From assembly GCF_001613165.1 (NCBI RefSeq), contig NZ_BDBV01000055.1, positions 1 to 64,000 of the forward strand: a stretch of DNA of 64,000 nt, read 5' to 3'. Below are positions 30,452 through 39,490 of the stretch, one piece after another; positions within the stretch are counted from its first letter, which is position 1, and each line of letters opens with the position of its first letter. The stretch is from Nocardia mexicana NBRC 108244. GTDB lineage: Bacteria; Actinomycetota; Actinomycetes; Mycobacteriales; Mycobacteriaceae. Both the position numbers and the translations under genes were made by a program. Below the pieces are notes generated by a model, which worked only from the letters and a program-made list of their open reading frames with translations, did no database searches and was not told the DNA's origin.

Positions 30452-32101
30452 ATGCGCCCACTGGGATCCGACGATCCGACCACCATCGGCCCGTACCGGA
30501 TACTCGGCATCCTCGGCAGCGGCGGCATGGGACGCGTCTACCTCGGACGCACCGCCGGCGGCCGCACCGTCGCCGTCAAAGTCGTGCGCCCGGACCTCGC
30601 CGGGAACCCCGAATTCCGCACCCGCTTCCGCCGCGAGGTCACCGCCGCCCGCCGCGTCGCCGGCCCCTACACCGTGCCGGTCCTCGACGCCGACGTCGAC
30701 AGCTACCGCCCCTGGCTCGCCACCGGATTCGTCTCCGGCCTCTCGCTCACCGACGCCGTCGACGGCTACGGCCCCCTGCCCGAAGCCTCGCTGCTCACCC
30801 TCGCCACCGGACTCGCCCACGCCCTCACCGACATCCACGCGACCGGGCTGATCCACCGCGACCTCAAACCCTCCAATGTCCTGCTCGCCGTGGACGGCCC
30901 ACGCGTCATCGACTTCGGCATCGCCCGCGCCGTCGAGGACACCGCGCTCACCACCACCGGCCAGCTCATCGGATCCCCGGGCTACATGTGCCCCGAACAG
31001 ATCACCGGCGACGCACCGGTCGGCCCACCCGGCGACGTCTTCGCCCTCGGCGGCATCCTCGTCTTCGCGGCCACCGGCAACGCACCCTTCGGCAACGGCG
31101 ACTCCATCCCCATGCTGTGGCGCGTGGTCCAGCAGGAACCCCGCCTCGACGGCGTCCCCGACAGCCTCCGCCCCCTCATCGCGGCCTGCCTCGCCAAAAC
31201 CCCCGAATCCCGCCCCACCCCAGCCCAACTCGTCCAGCAACTCGCCCCCTTCGGCCACCCCGACACCCGCGGCTGGCTCCCCGGCCCCATCCTCGAGGAC
31301 ATCAGCCGCCGCGCCATAGCCCTCCTCGACCTCGAGGCCACCGCCCTTCCCACCGACGCCACCCCGCCGCCACAACCGGAAACCGGCCACGCCGCCGCCA
31401 CACGGCCACCGACGACCGTGACATCGTCACCGTCGTACAACCCTGCGGGCCAAGCACATCCGCCGCCCCACCCCGGCACCACCATCCTGCGCGACGCCCC
31501 CGTCCAGCCGATGCCCCCACACCGGACCAAACGCGCCACGCTCATCGTCGCAGCCATCGCGACAATGCTCGTCGCCGCCACGATCGGCGGGATCGTCGCC
31601 TACAACACCGCCTCCGGCAGAGGCGGCGACTCCGCCGCCGCGGACCCGTCCTCGGGTGCCGAGACCTCGCGCACGAAGACCTCCGGGGCCAAACCCTCGC
31701 GTTCCGAGTCCTCCGGCGCGGGCGCAACCTCGGGCGCCGCATCATCGGCCACGATGCCGCGCGACTACGTGGGCACCTGGAAGGGCACCGCCACCGACGG
31801 GATCGCGACGTTCGACATCGTCGTCACCCTCAAGGCCGGAAAGGTCGGGGAGGAAGTCGGATCGGCCACCAACACCGGAAACACCAGCCACATGACCTGT
31901 AAGCGCGCGGAGACACTGACCGCCGTCGACTCGTCCGGCATCACACTGCGCGCACGACTCACCAGAGGCGACACCACACCGGGTATCGGCTGCGACGACG
32001 ACGGCAAGACCTCGACCCTGAAACGCCACGACGACGGCACGGCCACCTACAGCATGAACGGCCGTTTCGGCGATATCAGCGGCACCGTGCGCCGCCAATG
32101 A
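30452..32101 (+). CDS. PknB-type membrane Ser/Thr protein kinase with extracellular domain, 549 aa
   Basis: Eukaryotic-like kinase. The kinase domain (residues about 13-275) has a Gly loop LGSGGMGRVYLG, Lys in VAVKVVR, catalytic loop IHRDLKPSNVLL, DFG in VIDFGIAR, and GSPGYMCPEQ. A Pro-rich juxtamembrane region (about 290-365), one TM helix (ATLIVAAIATMLVAATIGGIVAY, about 372-394) and a Ser/Thr/Gly-rich linker lead to a C-terminal outside domain of about 120 residues (YVGTWKGTATDGIATFDIVVTL) with two Cys that could form a disulfide. ATG 30452 follows GGGGAAGGA. It converges (3 nt) with an L,D-transpeptidase gene, suggesting a link to the cell wall. Confidence 0.92.
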   Translation: MRPLGSDDPTTIGPYRILGILGSGGMGRVYLGRTAGGRTVAVKVVRPDLAGNPEFRTRFRREVTAARRVAGPYTVPVLDADVDSYRPWLATGFVSGLSLTDAVDGYGPLPEASLLTLATGLAHALTDIHATGLIHRDLKPSNVLLAVDGPRVIDFGIARAVEDTALTTTGQLIGSPGYMCPEQITGDAPVGPPGDVFALGGILVFAATGNAPFGNGDSIPMLWRVVQQEPRLDGVPDSLRPLIAACLAKTPESRPTPAQLVQQLAPFGHPDTRGWLPGPILEDISRRAIALLDLEATALPTDATPPPQPETGHAAATRPPTTVTSSPSYNPAGQAHPPPHPGTTILRDAPVQPMPPHRTKRATLIVAAIATMLVAATIGGIVAYNTASGRGGDSAAADPSSGAETSRTKTSGAKPSRSESSGAGATSGAASSATMPRDYVGTWKGTATDGIATFDIVVTLKAGKVGEEVGSATNTGNTSHMTCKRAETLTAVDSSGITLRARLTRGDTTPGIGCDDDGKTSTLKRHDDGTATYSMNGRFGDISGTVRRQ

Positions 32102-32104
32102 GCC

Positions 32105-32635
32105 TCACACCACGAGTTCGAAGATATCTCCGTTGCTGACGTGGTCGTAGAGTGCCTTGGCGCCGTCGGGGGTCATTCGGATACAGCCGTGGGACTGTTC
32201 CTCGATGGGGCCGATATGGGTGGCGATATCACCATTGAAGAAGACGGCCCAGCGCATTTCGGCGTGGTGCATCGTGCTCCAGTGATATTCCTTCTTGAAT
32301 GCCGCGCGGAAGACGCCCGGGGGAGTCTCGTACCCCGGCCTGCCGTGCGAAATCGGGGTCGGGCCGTACACCACCTTGCCGTCACCGTCGAGCAGCCAGG
32401 CCTCGTTGGTCGACAGCCGCATGCACACCCTCGCGCCTTCTTTGGTGCACGGGGCCAGCACCGGCGCGGGCGGAACGATCGCGGGCATGCCCGGGATGGC
32501 GGGTGTCCCGAAATCCGGCCCACCCGGCCACAGCGGTTCCGCCGCCGCCGGTCCCGCAATGAACAACCCCGCCGACGCCACACCCATACAGACGGCCGAC
32601 CGGACCGTCCAACCCAGGTAACGCTTGCCGCTCAT
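32105..32635 (-). CDS. L,D-transpeptidase (YkuD domain), exported, 176 aa
   Basis: Short exported YkuD-domain enzyme that makes 3-3 peptidoglycan cross-links or anchors wall proteins. Signal peptide: basic start (MSGKRYLGW), hydrophobic AVCMGVASAGLFIAG, probable cleavage after AAA near residue 33. The catalytic motif is HGCIRM within IEEQSHGCIRMTPDGA (HxxxxSHGxxR/C). TPISHGRPGYETPPGVF and TMHHAEMRWAVFFNGDIATHIG are the usual flanking segments. It lacks the N-terminal Ig-like domains of mycobacterial LdtMt2 and is like the short single-domain actinobacterial forms. ATG 32635 is preferred over an upstream ATG because the signal peptide starts there. Confidence 0.9.
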   Translation of the reverse strand: MSGKRYLGWTVRSAVCMGVASAGLFIAGPAAAEPLWPGGPDFGTPAIPGMPAIVPPAPVLAPCTKEGARVCMRLSTNEAWLLDGDGKVVYGPTPISHGRPGYETPPGVFRAAFKKEYHWSTMHHAEMRWAVFFNGDIATHIGPIEEQSHGCIRMTPDGAKALYDHVSNGDIFELVV

Positions 32636-33244
32636 CGAGCCACCGACCTCTCTAGCCTCGCCCGCCGCGATGGCGGGTGACAGGACCGTCTCGAGCATCA
32701 GGACAAACCGGAGATATCAATAGTAATCCGCTACTGTTCGCCCGGGAATGCAAACGAGGCCGCTCCACCACGATATTCGCCGCGGAAACCATATTTCCGA
32801 GGTCGCGGCCCACTAACTGTTGACTTTCCACAGTTCGTCACATGTCCCTATTTCGTCACTGTGACGAATTAAGGCGGGTCCGCTTGGACGGCAAGGGGAC
32901 CGGCGATAGGTGACAAAAAGTCCGGTCGGAATGTTTTCGCCCAAAAGGCCGGATGGCCGGAAAATCTTCTCGGACGGTGTGCCGACCAATACGAGCCGGA
33001 GAATCCGCCGCACAGGTGCGCGGCGAACCGAAGCCGAGGGGCTGCGGTCAGCATGGCGGGAATCCTCAAACACGTTGCAACGCAGCACACTTGCCGCTCC
33101 CGGCCCATCCCGTTGTTGCGCCGATAATCTACATTATGTCAAGTAACGCTGGCCCATCGCGTCAGGCGAATCACCACATCACGGGCGAATCTCCGTGCGA
33201 CCGATCCGTCGAACGGTGTGCGAAAAGTTTGCGAAGATACCGGC
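32636..33244. other. 609-bp divergent regulatory region between ldt and AraC gene
   Basis: No credible gene; the region has lower GC than its surroundings and contains several candidate sites. TTGACT at 32819-32824 is a possible -35. The 17-bp element is at 32854. ATAAT-CTAC-ATTAT (33124-33137) is a perfect inverted repeat overlapping possible -10 sequences about 110 bp before the AraC gene. The region may drive both the L,D-transpeptidase and the AraC-type regulator. Confidence 0.5.
32854..32870 (+). promoter_or_regulatory. 17-bp element CGTCACTGTGACGAATT, copy 2 (ldt/AraC intergenic)
   Basis: Identical to copy 1 at 30289-30305. It is preceded 22 bp upstream by a partial copy TTCGTCACATG (32834 region). 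Located about 220 bp upstream of the L,D-transpeptidase start. The shared operator suggests that the Ser/Thr kinase and the transpeptidase (or AraC gene) belong to the same regulon. Confidence 0.65.
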
Positions 33245-34264
33245 ATGGCCGACGATTCGGAGCGTGTGCGTTCGATCACCAGCGTTGAATTGCTCGCCGA
33301 ATTCGCCGCCGGACGCGGCCTCACCCCGGATTCGCTGCTACGCGGCACCGGTATCGACGTAGCCGATCTCGCCGACCCGGCCAATGAGATCACCGTAGCT
33401 CAGGAAATCGCCGTGACCTGCAATCTCGTCTCGTTCATCGGCGGCGAGCCGGGTTTGGGGCTGCTCTCGGGGATGCTGTGTCATCCATCGAGCCTCGGGG
33501 TCTGGGGCTTCGCGCTGAGCACCTGCCCCACCCTGGGGCACGCGCTCGAGATCGGCGTGCGATACGTGGATCTGTCGTTCACCCTCGCCCACTGCTATCT
33601 GGAGACGGAGTCGACACAGACCCGGCTCGTCCACGACAGCCGCGGCTTGCCGCCCACCATCAGGCAGTTCACCGTCGAGCGGGATTTCGCCGCCATCGGA
33701 ACGATCCAGCAGGATCTGCTGCCCATGCGGCTGCCCGCCCTGCGCCTGGAATTGGAGCTGCCCGAACACCCGGCCTACGAGGCGTTCGCCGCCGTGCTGG
33801 GAGTTACCGATATCGCCTTCGGCAGCCCGCAGTCGATCCTGACGATGCAGAAGACCGCGTTGGAACTGCCGCTCCCCCAGGCGAATGCGTCGACCACACG
33901 GCATTTCGAGCAGCAGTGCGCCGACTTGATCCAGCAGCGCCGGGCCCGTCACGGGCTCAGTGGACAGGTGCGGGAACTGCTGATCCGGCACGCCGGGGCG
34001 GTCGATCAGGCCGATATCGCGGCCGATCTCGCGATCAGCGTGCGGACGCTGCGACGGCGACTGGCCGAGGAGGGCACCAGCTTTCGCAAGCTGCGCTGCG
34101 AGACCACCGGACTGCTTGCCGAGGAGTTGCTCGCGGCGGGACTGACCGTGGACAGCGTGGCCGAACGCCTCGGATACTGCAGTGTCTCCGCGTTCACTGC
34201 GGCGTTCCGGACGTGGAAGGGGCAGTCTCCCGGGCATTTCGCTCGCCGCCATCGAGAGCGGTGA
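33245..34264 (+). CDS. AraC family regulator with arabinose-binding-like domain, 339 aa
   Basis: Transcription factor with the N-terminal Arabinose_bd-type domain (residues about 15-200) seen in VirS/OruR-like regulators and a C-terminal AraC DNA-binding domain with two helix-turn-helix units: VDQADIAADLAISVRTLRRRLAEEGTSFRKL and VDSVAERLGYCSVSAFTAAFRTWKGQSPGHFAR. ATG 33245 is chosen since the conserved domain begins shortly after; a GTG at 33218 is possible. It lies 63 bp before furA on the same strand. The ligand is unknown; fatty-acid-like or aromatic effectors are common in this branch. It may control its own promoter or the divergent wall gene. Confidence 0.9.
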   Translation: MADDSERVRSITSVELLAEFAAGRGLTPDSLLRGTGIDVADLADPANEITVAQEIAVTCNLVSFIGGEPGLGLLSGMLCHPSSLGVWGFALSTCPTLGHALEIGVRYVDLSFTLAHCYLETESTQTRLVHDSRGLPPTIRQFTVERDFAAIGTIQQDLLPMRLPALRLELELPEHPAYEAFAAVLGVTDIAFGSPQSILTMQKTALELPLPQANASTTRHFEQQCADLIQQRRARHGLSGQVRELLIRHAGAVDQADIAADLAISVRTLRRRLAEEGTSFRKLRCETTGLLAEELLAAGLTVDSVAERLGYCSVSAFTAAFRTWKGQSPGHFARRHRER

Positions 34265-34314
34265 ACGCGCAGAGAGGTTTCTCCGAACCGCCCCGCACCG
34301 AGACTGGAATGAGT

Positions 34315-34328
34315 CATACTTCGGAACG
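34315..34328 (+). promoter_or_regulatory. leaderless furA promoter (-10 CATACT)
   Basis: CATACT (34315-34320) ends 7 nt before the GTG of furA and there is no SD, so transcription probably starts at the start codon. Mycobacterial furA mRNAs have been described as leaderless, with FurA binding over this region. The -35 is not obvious. Confidence 0.5.
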
Positions 34329-34765
34329 TGTCCACCACGTCGGACTTCGAACGCATGCTGCGTGACGCCGCGCTGCGCGTGACGGCGCCGCGCATGGCGG
34401 TGCTGACCGTGGTGCACGAGAACCCCCACTCCGATACCGATTCGATCATCGACCGCGTCCGCCGAACCCTCGGCACGGTCTCCCATCAGGCCGTGTACGA
34501 CGTGCTGCGGGCGCTGACCGCCGCGGGGCTGCTCCGGCGCATCCAGCCGATGGGGTCGGTCGCCCGCTACGAAACCCGCGTCGGCGACAACCACCACCAC
34601 GTCGTGTGCCGCTCGTGCGGTGTCATCGCCGACGTCGACTGTGCCGTCGGCGAGGCACCCTGCCTGGCCGCATCCGACGACAACGGTTTCGTCCTCGACG
34701 AGGCCGAGGTCATCTACTGGGGCCTGTGCCCCGACTGCTCCGCGGTGCAGACCACACACCAGTGA
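34328..34765 (+). CDS. furA: Fur family peroxide-responsive repressor FurA, 145 aa
   Basis: Metal-dependent repressor next to katG. The N-terminal winged helix has DAALRVTAPRMAVLTVVHENPHSDTDSIIDRVR and GTVSHQAVYDVLRALTAAGLL (recognition helix). The C-terminal dimer domain carries the HHHVVCRSCG metal-binding segment (CxxC) and a second CPDC near the end, the usual zinc site. In mycobacteria FurA represses itself and katG and is relieved by peroxide. GTG 34328 is leaderless. The katG start is 41 bp downstream, so they form one operon. Confidence 0.94.
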   Translation: MSTTSDFERMLRDAALRVTAPRMAVLTVVHENPHSDTDSIIDRVRRTLGTVSHQAVYDVLRALTAAGLLRRIQPMGSVARYETRVGDNHHHVVCRSCGVIADVDCAVGEAPCLAASDDNGFVLDEAEVIYWGLCPDCSAVQTTHQ

Positions 34766-34805
34766 TCACAGCCCGATTCACTCCCCTCTCCGGAAAGGAA
34801 ATGAC

Positions 34806-37037
34806 GTGCCACAGGAACATCCGCCCATCGGCGAGGCCAATACGGAACCGGCCGAAAACGGTTGCCCCGTCATGAATGGTCGCCTCAAGTACCCCACCGA
34901 GGGCGGCAGCAACCGTGACTGGTGGCCGAACCAGCTCAACCTGAAGATCCTGCAGAAGAACCCGGACGTGGCCAACCCCATGGACGAGGACTTCGACTAC
35001 GCCGCCGAGGTGCGCAACCTCGACGTGGACGCGGTGCGCCGCGATCTCGTGGAGGTCATGCGGACCTCGCAGGACTGGTGGCCCGCCGACTACGGTCACT
35101 ACGGCCCGCTGTTCATTCGCATGTCCTGGCATGCCGCGGGCACCTACCGCGTCAACGACGGCCGAGGCGGAGCCGGTGCGGGGATGCAGCGGTTCGCGCC
35201 GCTCAACAGCTGGCCCGACAACGCCAGCCTGGACAAGGCCCGCCGCCTGCTGTGGCCGGTGAAGAAGAAGTACGGCAAGCAGCTGTCCTGGGCCGACCTG
35301 CTCGTCTTCGCGGGCAATGTGGCGCTGGAGGACATGGGATTCAAGACCTACGGGTTCGCGTTCGGCCGTGTCGACCAGTGGGAGCCCGAGGAGGACGTCT
35401 ACTGGGGCCCGGAGCACGTGTGGCTCGACGACGAGCGCTACACCGGTCAGCGCGATCTGGAGAACCCGCTCGCGGCGGTCCAGATGGGTCTGATCTACGT
35501 GAATCCGGAGGGCCCCAACGGCAATCCGGATCCCCTGGCCGCGGCGGTCGATATCCGTGAGACGTTCGGCCGTATGGCCATGAACGATGTCGAGACCGCG
35601 GCGCTGATCGTCGGCGGCCACACCTTCGGCAAGACGCACGGCAACGGCGACGCCGAGCTGGTCGGCCCGGAGCCGGAGGCCGCTCCGCTCGAGGAGCAGG
35701 GGCTGGGCTGGCGCAGCGCGAACGGTACCGGTGTCGGCGGCGACGCGATCACCAGTGGCCTGGAGGGTACCTGGACGCCCACCCCGACCACGTGGGACAA
35801 CAGTTTCCTGGAGACGCTCTACGGCTACGAGTGGGAGAAGACCAAGAGCCCGGCCGGGGCGTGGCAGTACATTCCGAAGGATGGCGCCGGTGCGGGCACG
35901 GTGGCCGATGCGCACGATCCGGACAAGAGCCATCCCCCGGTGATGCTGACGACGGATCTGTCGATGCGGGTGGATCCGATCTACGAGCAAATCACCCGGC
36001 GCTGGTTGGAGCATCCGGAGGAGCTCGCCGACGAGTTCGCCAAGGCGTGGTACAAGCTGATCCACCGCGATATGGGTCCGAAGGTGCTCTATCTCGGTCC
36101 GCTGGTTCCGGAGCAGACGCTGCTGTGGCAGGATCCGATTCCGCCGTCGACTCACGCGGTGATCGGCGCCGCCGAGATCGCGGAGCTGAAGCGGCAGATT
36201 CTGGCGTCGGAACTGACTGTGCCGCAGCTTGTTTCGACCGCGTGGGCGGCGGCGTCGTCGTTCCGTGGCAGCGATAAGCGCGGTGGCGCCAACGGTGGCC
36301 GTATCCGCCTGCAGCCGCAGTTGGGTTGGGAGGTCAACGAGCCCGATGAGCTCGCGCAGGTGGTGCGGGTGCTGGAGGGTATTCAGGAGTCGTTCAACGG
36401 CGCGCAGACCGGTGATACGCGGGTGTCGTTCGCCGATCTCGTGGTGCTGGGTGGTGTGGCGGCGGTCGAGCAGGCCGCGAAGAGCGCCGGGCACGATATC
36501 GAGGTGCCGTTCACGCCGGGGCGGACCGATGCGGCGCAGGATCTGACGGATGTGGAGTCGTTCTCCTATCTGGAGCCGACGGCCGACGGGTTCCGTAATT
36601 ATCTCGGCAAGGGGCATCGTCTTCCGGCGGAGTATCTGCTGGTCGATCGGGCGAATCTGCTGACGCTCAGCGCGCCGGAGATGACGGTGCTGGTCGGTGG
36701 CCTGCGGGTGCTGGGTGCGAACTACAAGCAGTCGCCGGTGGGCGTGTTCACCTCCTCCCCCGGGTCGCTGACGAACGATTTCTTCGTGAATCTGCTCGAT
36801 ATGGGTACGAAGTGGGAGCCGTCGCCCGCCGATGACGGCACCTATGTCGGGACCGACAGGGCGACCGGTGCCACCAAGTGGACCGGCAGCCGCGCGGATC
36901 TGGTCTTCGGGTCGAATTCGCAGCTGCGGGCGCTGGCGGAGGTGTATGCGACCGACGATGCGAAGGAGAAGTTCGTTCGTGACTTCGTCGCCGCGTGGGA
37001 CAAGGTGATGAACCTGGATCGGTTCGACGTGGCCTGA
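34806..37037 (+). CDS. katG: catalase-peroxidase KatG, 743 aa
   Basis: Bifunctional heme enzyme that destroys H2O2 and has broad peroxidase activity; in mycobacteria it activates isoniazid. The distal site reads RMSWHAAGTYR (Arg, Trp, His). The Tyr of the Met-Tyr-Trp adduct is in MGLIYVNPEG and the Met in GRMAMNDVETAALI. The proximal heme His is in GGHTFGKTHG. The second, heme-free domain follows from about residue 430. All catalytic residues are present and the length is typical. GTG 34806 follows GGAAAGGAA; an ATG at 34801 is out of frame. Second gene of furA-katG. Confidence 0.97.
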   Translation: MPQEHPPIGEANTEPAENGCPVMNGRLKYPTEGGSNRDWWPNQLNLKILQKNPDVANPMDEDFDYAAEVRNLDVDAVRRDLVEVMRTSQDWWPADYGHYGPLFIRMSWHAAGTYRVNDGRGGAGAGMQRFAPLNSWPDNASLDKARRLLWPVKKKYGKQLSWADLLVFAGNVALEDMGFKTYGFAFGRVDQWEPEEDVYWGPEHVWLDDERYTGQRDLENPLAAVQMGLIYVNPEGPNGNPDPLAAAVDIRETFGRMAMNDVETAALIVGGHTFGKTHGNGDAELVGPEPEAAPLEEQGLGWRSANGTGVGGDAITSGLEGTWTPTPTTWDNSFLETLYGYEWEKTKSPAGAWQYIPKDGAGAGTVADAHDPDKSHPPVMLTTDLSMRVDPIYEQITRRWLEHPEELADEFAKAWYKLIHRDMGPKVLYLGPLVPEQTLLWQDPIPPSTHAVIGAAEIAELKRQILASELTVPQLVSTAWAAASSFRGSDKRGGANGGRIRLQPQLGWEVNEPDELAQVVRVLEGIQESFNGAQTGDTRVSFADLVVLGGVAAVEQAAKSAGHDIEVPFTPGRTDAAQDLTDVESFSYLEPTADGFRNYLGKGHRLPAEYLLVDRANLLTLSAPEMTVLVGGLRVLGANYKQSPVGVFTSSPGSLTNDFFVNLLDMGTKWEPSPADDGTYVGTDRATGATKWTGSRADLVFGSNSQLRALAEVYATDDAKEKFVRDFVAAWDKVMNLDRFDVA

Positions 37038-37045
37038 TCGCGGTG

Positions 37046-37067
37046 CGACCGGCTCGCGGGCCGGTCG
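37046..37067 (+). terminator. possible hairpin terminator after katG
   Basis: CGACCGGC (37046-37053) and GCCGGTCG (37060-37067) form a perfect 8-bp stem with a 6-nt loop, 9 nt after the katG stop. There is no U-tract, so it is either a weak or a factor-assisted terminator, or a 3'-end stabiliser. Confidence 0.45.
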
Positions 37068-37141
37068 TGGACAGCGCGGGTGGCGCCCGGCGGCTGCTGT
37101 GCGGTCGCCGGGCGCTCGGTCTCTCCGCGTAGCCTGACGCT

Positions 37142-37930
37142 ATGCCTGTCGACCACGGTGATCCCGGCGATGCGCCCTCGGCGCCGCCGCCGCTGCAGCC
37201 GGTGACGAATTCCGCTCGCCCTTCGCCTGCCGAGGAGGCGAGAACCGTTGCCGCGGCGGTGAATACCGCGACGCTGGCGTCGCTGACCGTCGAGGGTGAT
37301 CCGTGGGCGTCGTTCGTCACCTACGGTCTGCTGGACGGGCAGCCGGTGTTGTGTGTGTCGAATCTTGCCGAGCACGGCCGTAATCTGGCTCATGATCGTC
37401 GTGCCAGTCTCGCCGTCGTGGCGCCGCATGCTCCGGCCGATCCGCTGGCGGGTGCGCGGGTGACGTTGTCGGGTGCGGTCGAGGTGCCCACCGGAGACGA
37501 GGCGGCTGCCGCGCGGGAAGCTCATCTGTCGGCGGTGCCGTCGTCGAAGTACTACATCGATTTCAGCGATTTCACGCTGTGGGTGCTCCGGGTGCGGTGG
37601 GTCGGCGGCTATGGCCGGATGGATTCGGCGTCGGGCGAGGACTATGCCGCGGCCGCTGCCGATCCTGTCGTTCCGGTCGCGCAGCGGGCGGTTTCGCATC
37701 TCAACGACGATCACGGCGATGCGTTGCTCGATATGACCCGGGCGTTCGGCGGTTATCCCGATGCCACGGGCGCGGTGTGCGAGCGGGCCGACCGCTACGG
37801 CCTGGATTTGCGGGTGACGACGCCTCGCGGTGTCGCCGTCACCCGGGTGGGTTACTTCTCTCCTATTGATTCTGCCGCTGATTTGCGTTCTGCCACAGTA
37901 GAATTGGCTCGCCGCGCGCGGGCGAGCTGA
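37142..37930 (+). CDS. HugZ-like protein (PNPOx fold + DUF2470), 262 aa
   Basis: Split-barrel FMN-binding-like domain (residues about 30-165: TLASLTVEGDPWASFVTYGLLDGQPVLCVSNLAEHGRNLAHDRRASL) followed by a DUF2470 domain (about 175-255: AVSHLNDDHGDALLDMTRAFGGY). This two-domain order is that of HugZ/HutZ heme-utilisation proteins and related Streptomyces and plant heme-handling proteins. His in HLNDDHGDAL is the typical heme-ligand region. TAGCCT ends 6 nt before ATG 37142, so the mRNA is likely leaderless. Its place after furA-katG fits a role in heme degradation or trafficking; enzymatic activity is inference. Confidence 0.82.
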   Translation: MPVDHGDPGDAPSAPPPLQPVTNSARPSPAEEARTVAAAVNTATLASLTVEGDPWASFVTYGLLDGQPVLCVSNLAEHGRNLAHDRRASLAVVAPHAPADPLAGARVTLSGAVEVPTGDEAAAAREAHLSAVPSSKYYIDFSDFTLWVLRVRWVGGYGRMDSASGEDYAAAAADPVVPVAQRAVSHLNDDHGDALLDMTRAFGGYPDATGAVCERADRYGLDLRVTTPRGVAVTRVGYFSPIDSAADLRSATVELARRARAS

Positions 37931-38085
37931 GTTCGGGCGGGCCGGTGTCGGTGGCTCGGTGGTGCCCCGAATGTCGCGATGACAACCACTGCGGTGCCGG
38001 GGCGGGACTTTCGGCCCTGACGGCCGGCCGCGGTGGTTTCTATCGTTGATCGGAGTGCTCGGCCGATCAGTCGCAGGAGGGACCC

Positions 38086-39477
38086 ATGACGGCTCTGGGG
38101 TTCGAGCTCGAGTCGATTCGCGCGGAGATCGACGGCACCGTACTCGCTCCGGGCGATGCGGGCTTCGAGCAGGCGCGGCAGGTGTGGAACGGCGATATCC
38201 GGCGCATGCCGTCGGCGATCGTGCGGCCATCGTCGGCGCGGGATGTGGCGGCGTGTGTGCGGCGTCTCGTCGCTTCGAGCACCGATTTCACCGTACGTGG
38301 TGGCGGGCACAACTATGCGGGGCACGCGGTCGCCGACGGGGCGGTGATGATCGACCTGTCGATGCTGAATTTCGTTGTCGTCGACCCCGATTCGCAACGG
38401 GCGCGCTGCGGTGGCGGCGCGACGTGGGCGCAGCTGGATTCCGCGACGCAGGTGCATGCGCTCGCGGTGACGGGGGGTTTCATCAGCGATACCGGCGTGG
38501 GCGGGCTGACGCTCGGCGGCGGGTTGGGCTGGCTGACGCGGCGAGCCGGATTGTCCTGTGACAACCTGGTTTCCGCCGAGGTGGTGACCGCCGCCGGGGA
38601 GGTCGTGCGGGCGTCGGCGGATGTCAATCCCGACCTGCACTGGGCGTTGTGCGGTGGCGGCGGCAATTTCGGGATCGTGACGGAGTTCGAGTTCGGGTTG
38701 CACGAGGTGCCGCCGATCGTGCACCTGACCCTGCTGTTCTGGACTCCGGACCGGGCGGTGGCGGGGTTGGCGGCGGTGCGGGAGATGATGCCGCGGCTCC
38801 CCCGTTCCTTCGGTGTCGCGCTGTTCGGGTTGTCGGCGCCGCCGGAGCCGTTCGTGCCGGAGCGGTATCGGGGGCAGCCGGGCTGTGCGGTGGGGATCGT
38901 CGGGTGGGGCGAGGCGCAGGAGTTGGCGGACGCGGTCGCGCCGCTGCGGGAGCTGGCTCCCGAACCGGCGTGGGAGCTGGTGACGCCGATTCCCTATCTG
39001 GCGTTGCAGCAGATGTTCGATTCTGCCGCGCCGTGGGGGTTGCGGTCGTATGAGAAGTCGCTGTATGTCGACGAACTCGGCGACGGCGTGCTCGAGGCGA
39101 TCGTGGAGGCGTTGCCGCGCAAGGGTTCTCCCTTGACGATCGTGCCGTTCTTCCCGCTCGACGGCGCCTACAGCGAGGTGCCCGATCACGCGACGGCGTT
39201 CGCCGGGTCGCGCACGGCCTGCTGGGCGATCAATATTTCCGCCGCCTGTCCCGATCCGGGATTGTTCGACGCCGAGCGTGCGTGGGTCCGGGATCTGTGG
39301 GATGTGCTGCGGGTGCATGCCCGCGACGACGCCACGTATGTGAACTTCCTCGTCGAGGACGATCGCGACCGTATCCGGCATTCCTATGGCGGCAAGTACG
39401 AACGGCTCGCCGCGGTCAAGGCGGTGTGGGATCCGCGGAATGTCTTCCGCCACAACGTGAATATCCCGCCGGGCTGA
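38086..39477 (+). CDS. FAD-binding oxidoreductase, BBE-like, monocovalent type, 463 aa
   Basis: Flavoenzyme of the berberine-bridge/VAO superfamily. The FAD domain carries the His attachment motif RGGGHNYAGHA near residue 72. The second motif reads FISDTGVGGLTLGGGLGWL, with no Cys at the position used for bicovalent FAD, so FAD is probably held through one His. A substrate domain (about 210-410) and a BBE C-terminal segment (YVNFLVEDDRDRIRHSYGGKYERLAAVKAVWDPRNVFR) follow. No signal peptide, so it is cytoplasmic. Family members oxidise sugars, alcohols or aromatic metabolites; the substrate is unknown. Confidence 0.88.
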   Translation: MTALGFELESIRAEIDGTVLAPGDAGFEQARQVWNGDIRRMPSAIVRPSSARDVAACVRRLVASSTDFTVRGGGHNYAGHAVADGAVMIDLSMLNFVVVDPDSQRARCGGGATWAQLDSATQVHALAVTGGFISDTGVGGLTLGGGLGWLTRRAGLSCDNLVSAEVVTAAGEVVRASADVNPDLHWALCGGGGNFGIVTEFEFGLHEVPPIVHLTLLFWTPDRAVAGLAAVREMMPRLPRSFGVALFGLSAPPEPFVPERYRGQPGCAVGIVGWGEAQELADAVAPLRELAPEPAWELVTPIPYLALQQMFDSAAPWGLRSYEKSLYVDELGDGVLEAIVEALPRKGSPLTIVPFFPLDGAYSEVPDHATAFAGSRTACWAINISAACPDPGLFDAERAWVRDLWDVLRVHARDDATYVNFLVEDDRDRIRHSYGGKYERLAAVKAVWDPRNVFRHNVNIPPG

Positions 39478-39490
39478 TCCCGGCCCGCGC

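Noticed and set aside
32910..33146. Short open frames in the ldt/AraC gap
   Set aside because: No SD, no conserved motif, codon bias unlike neighbours; region is better read as regulatory.
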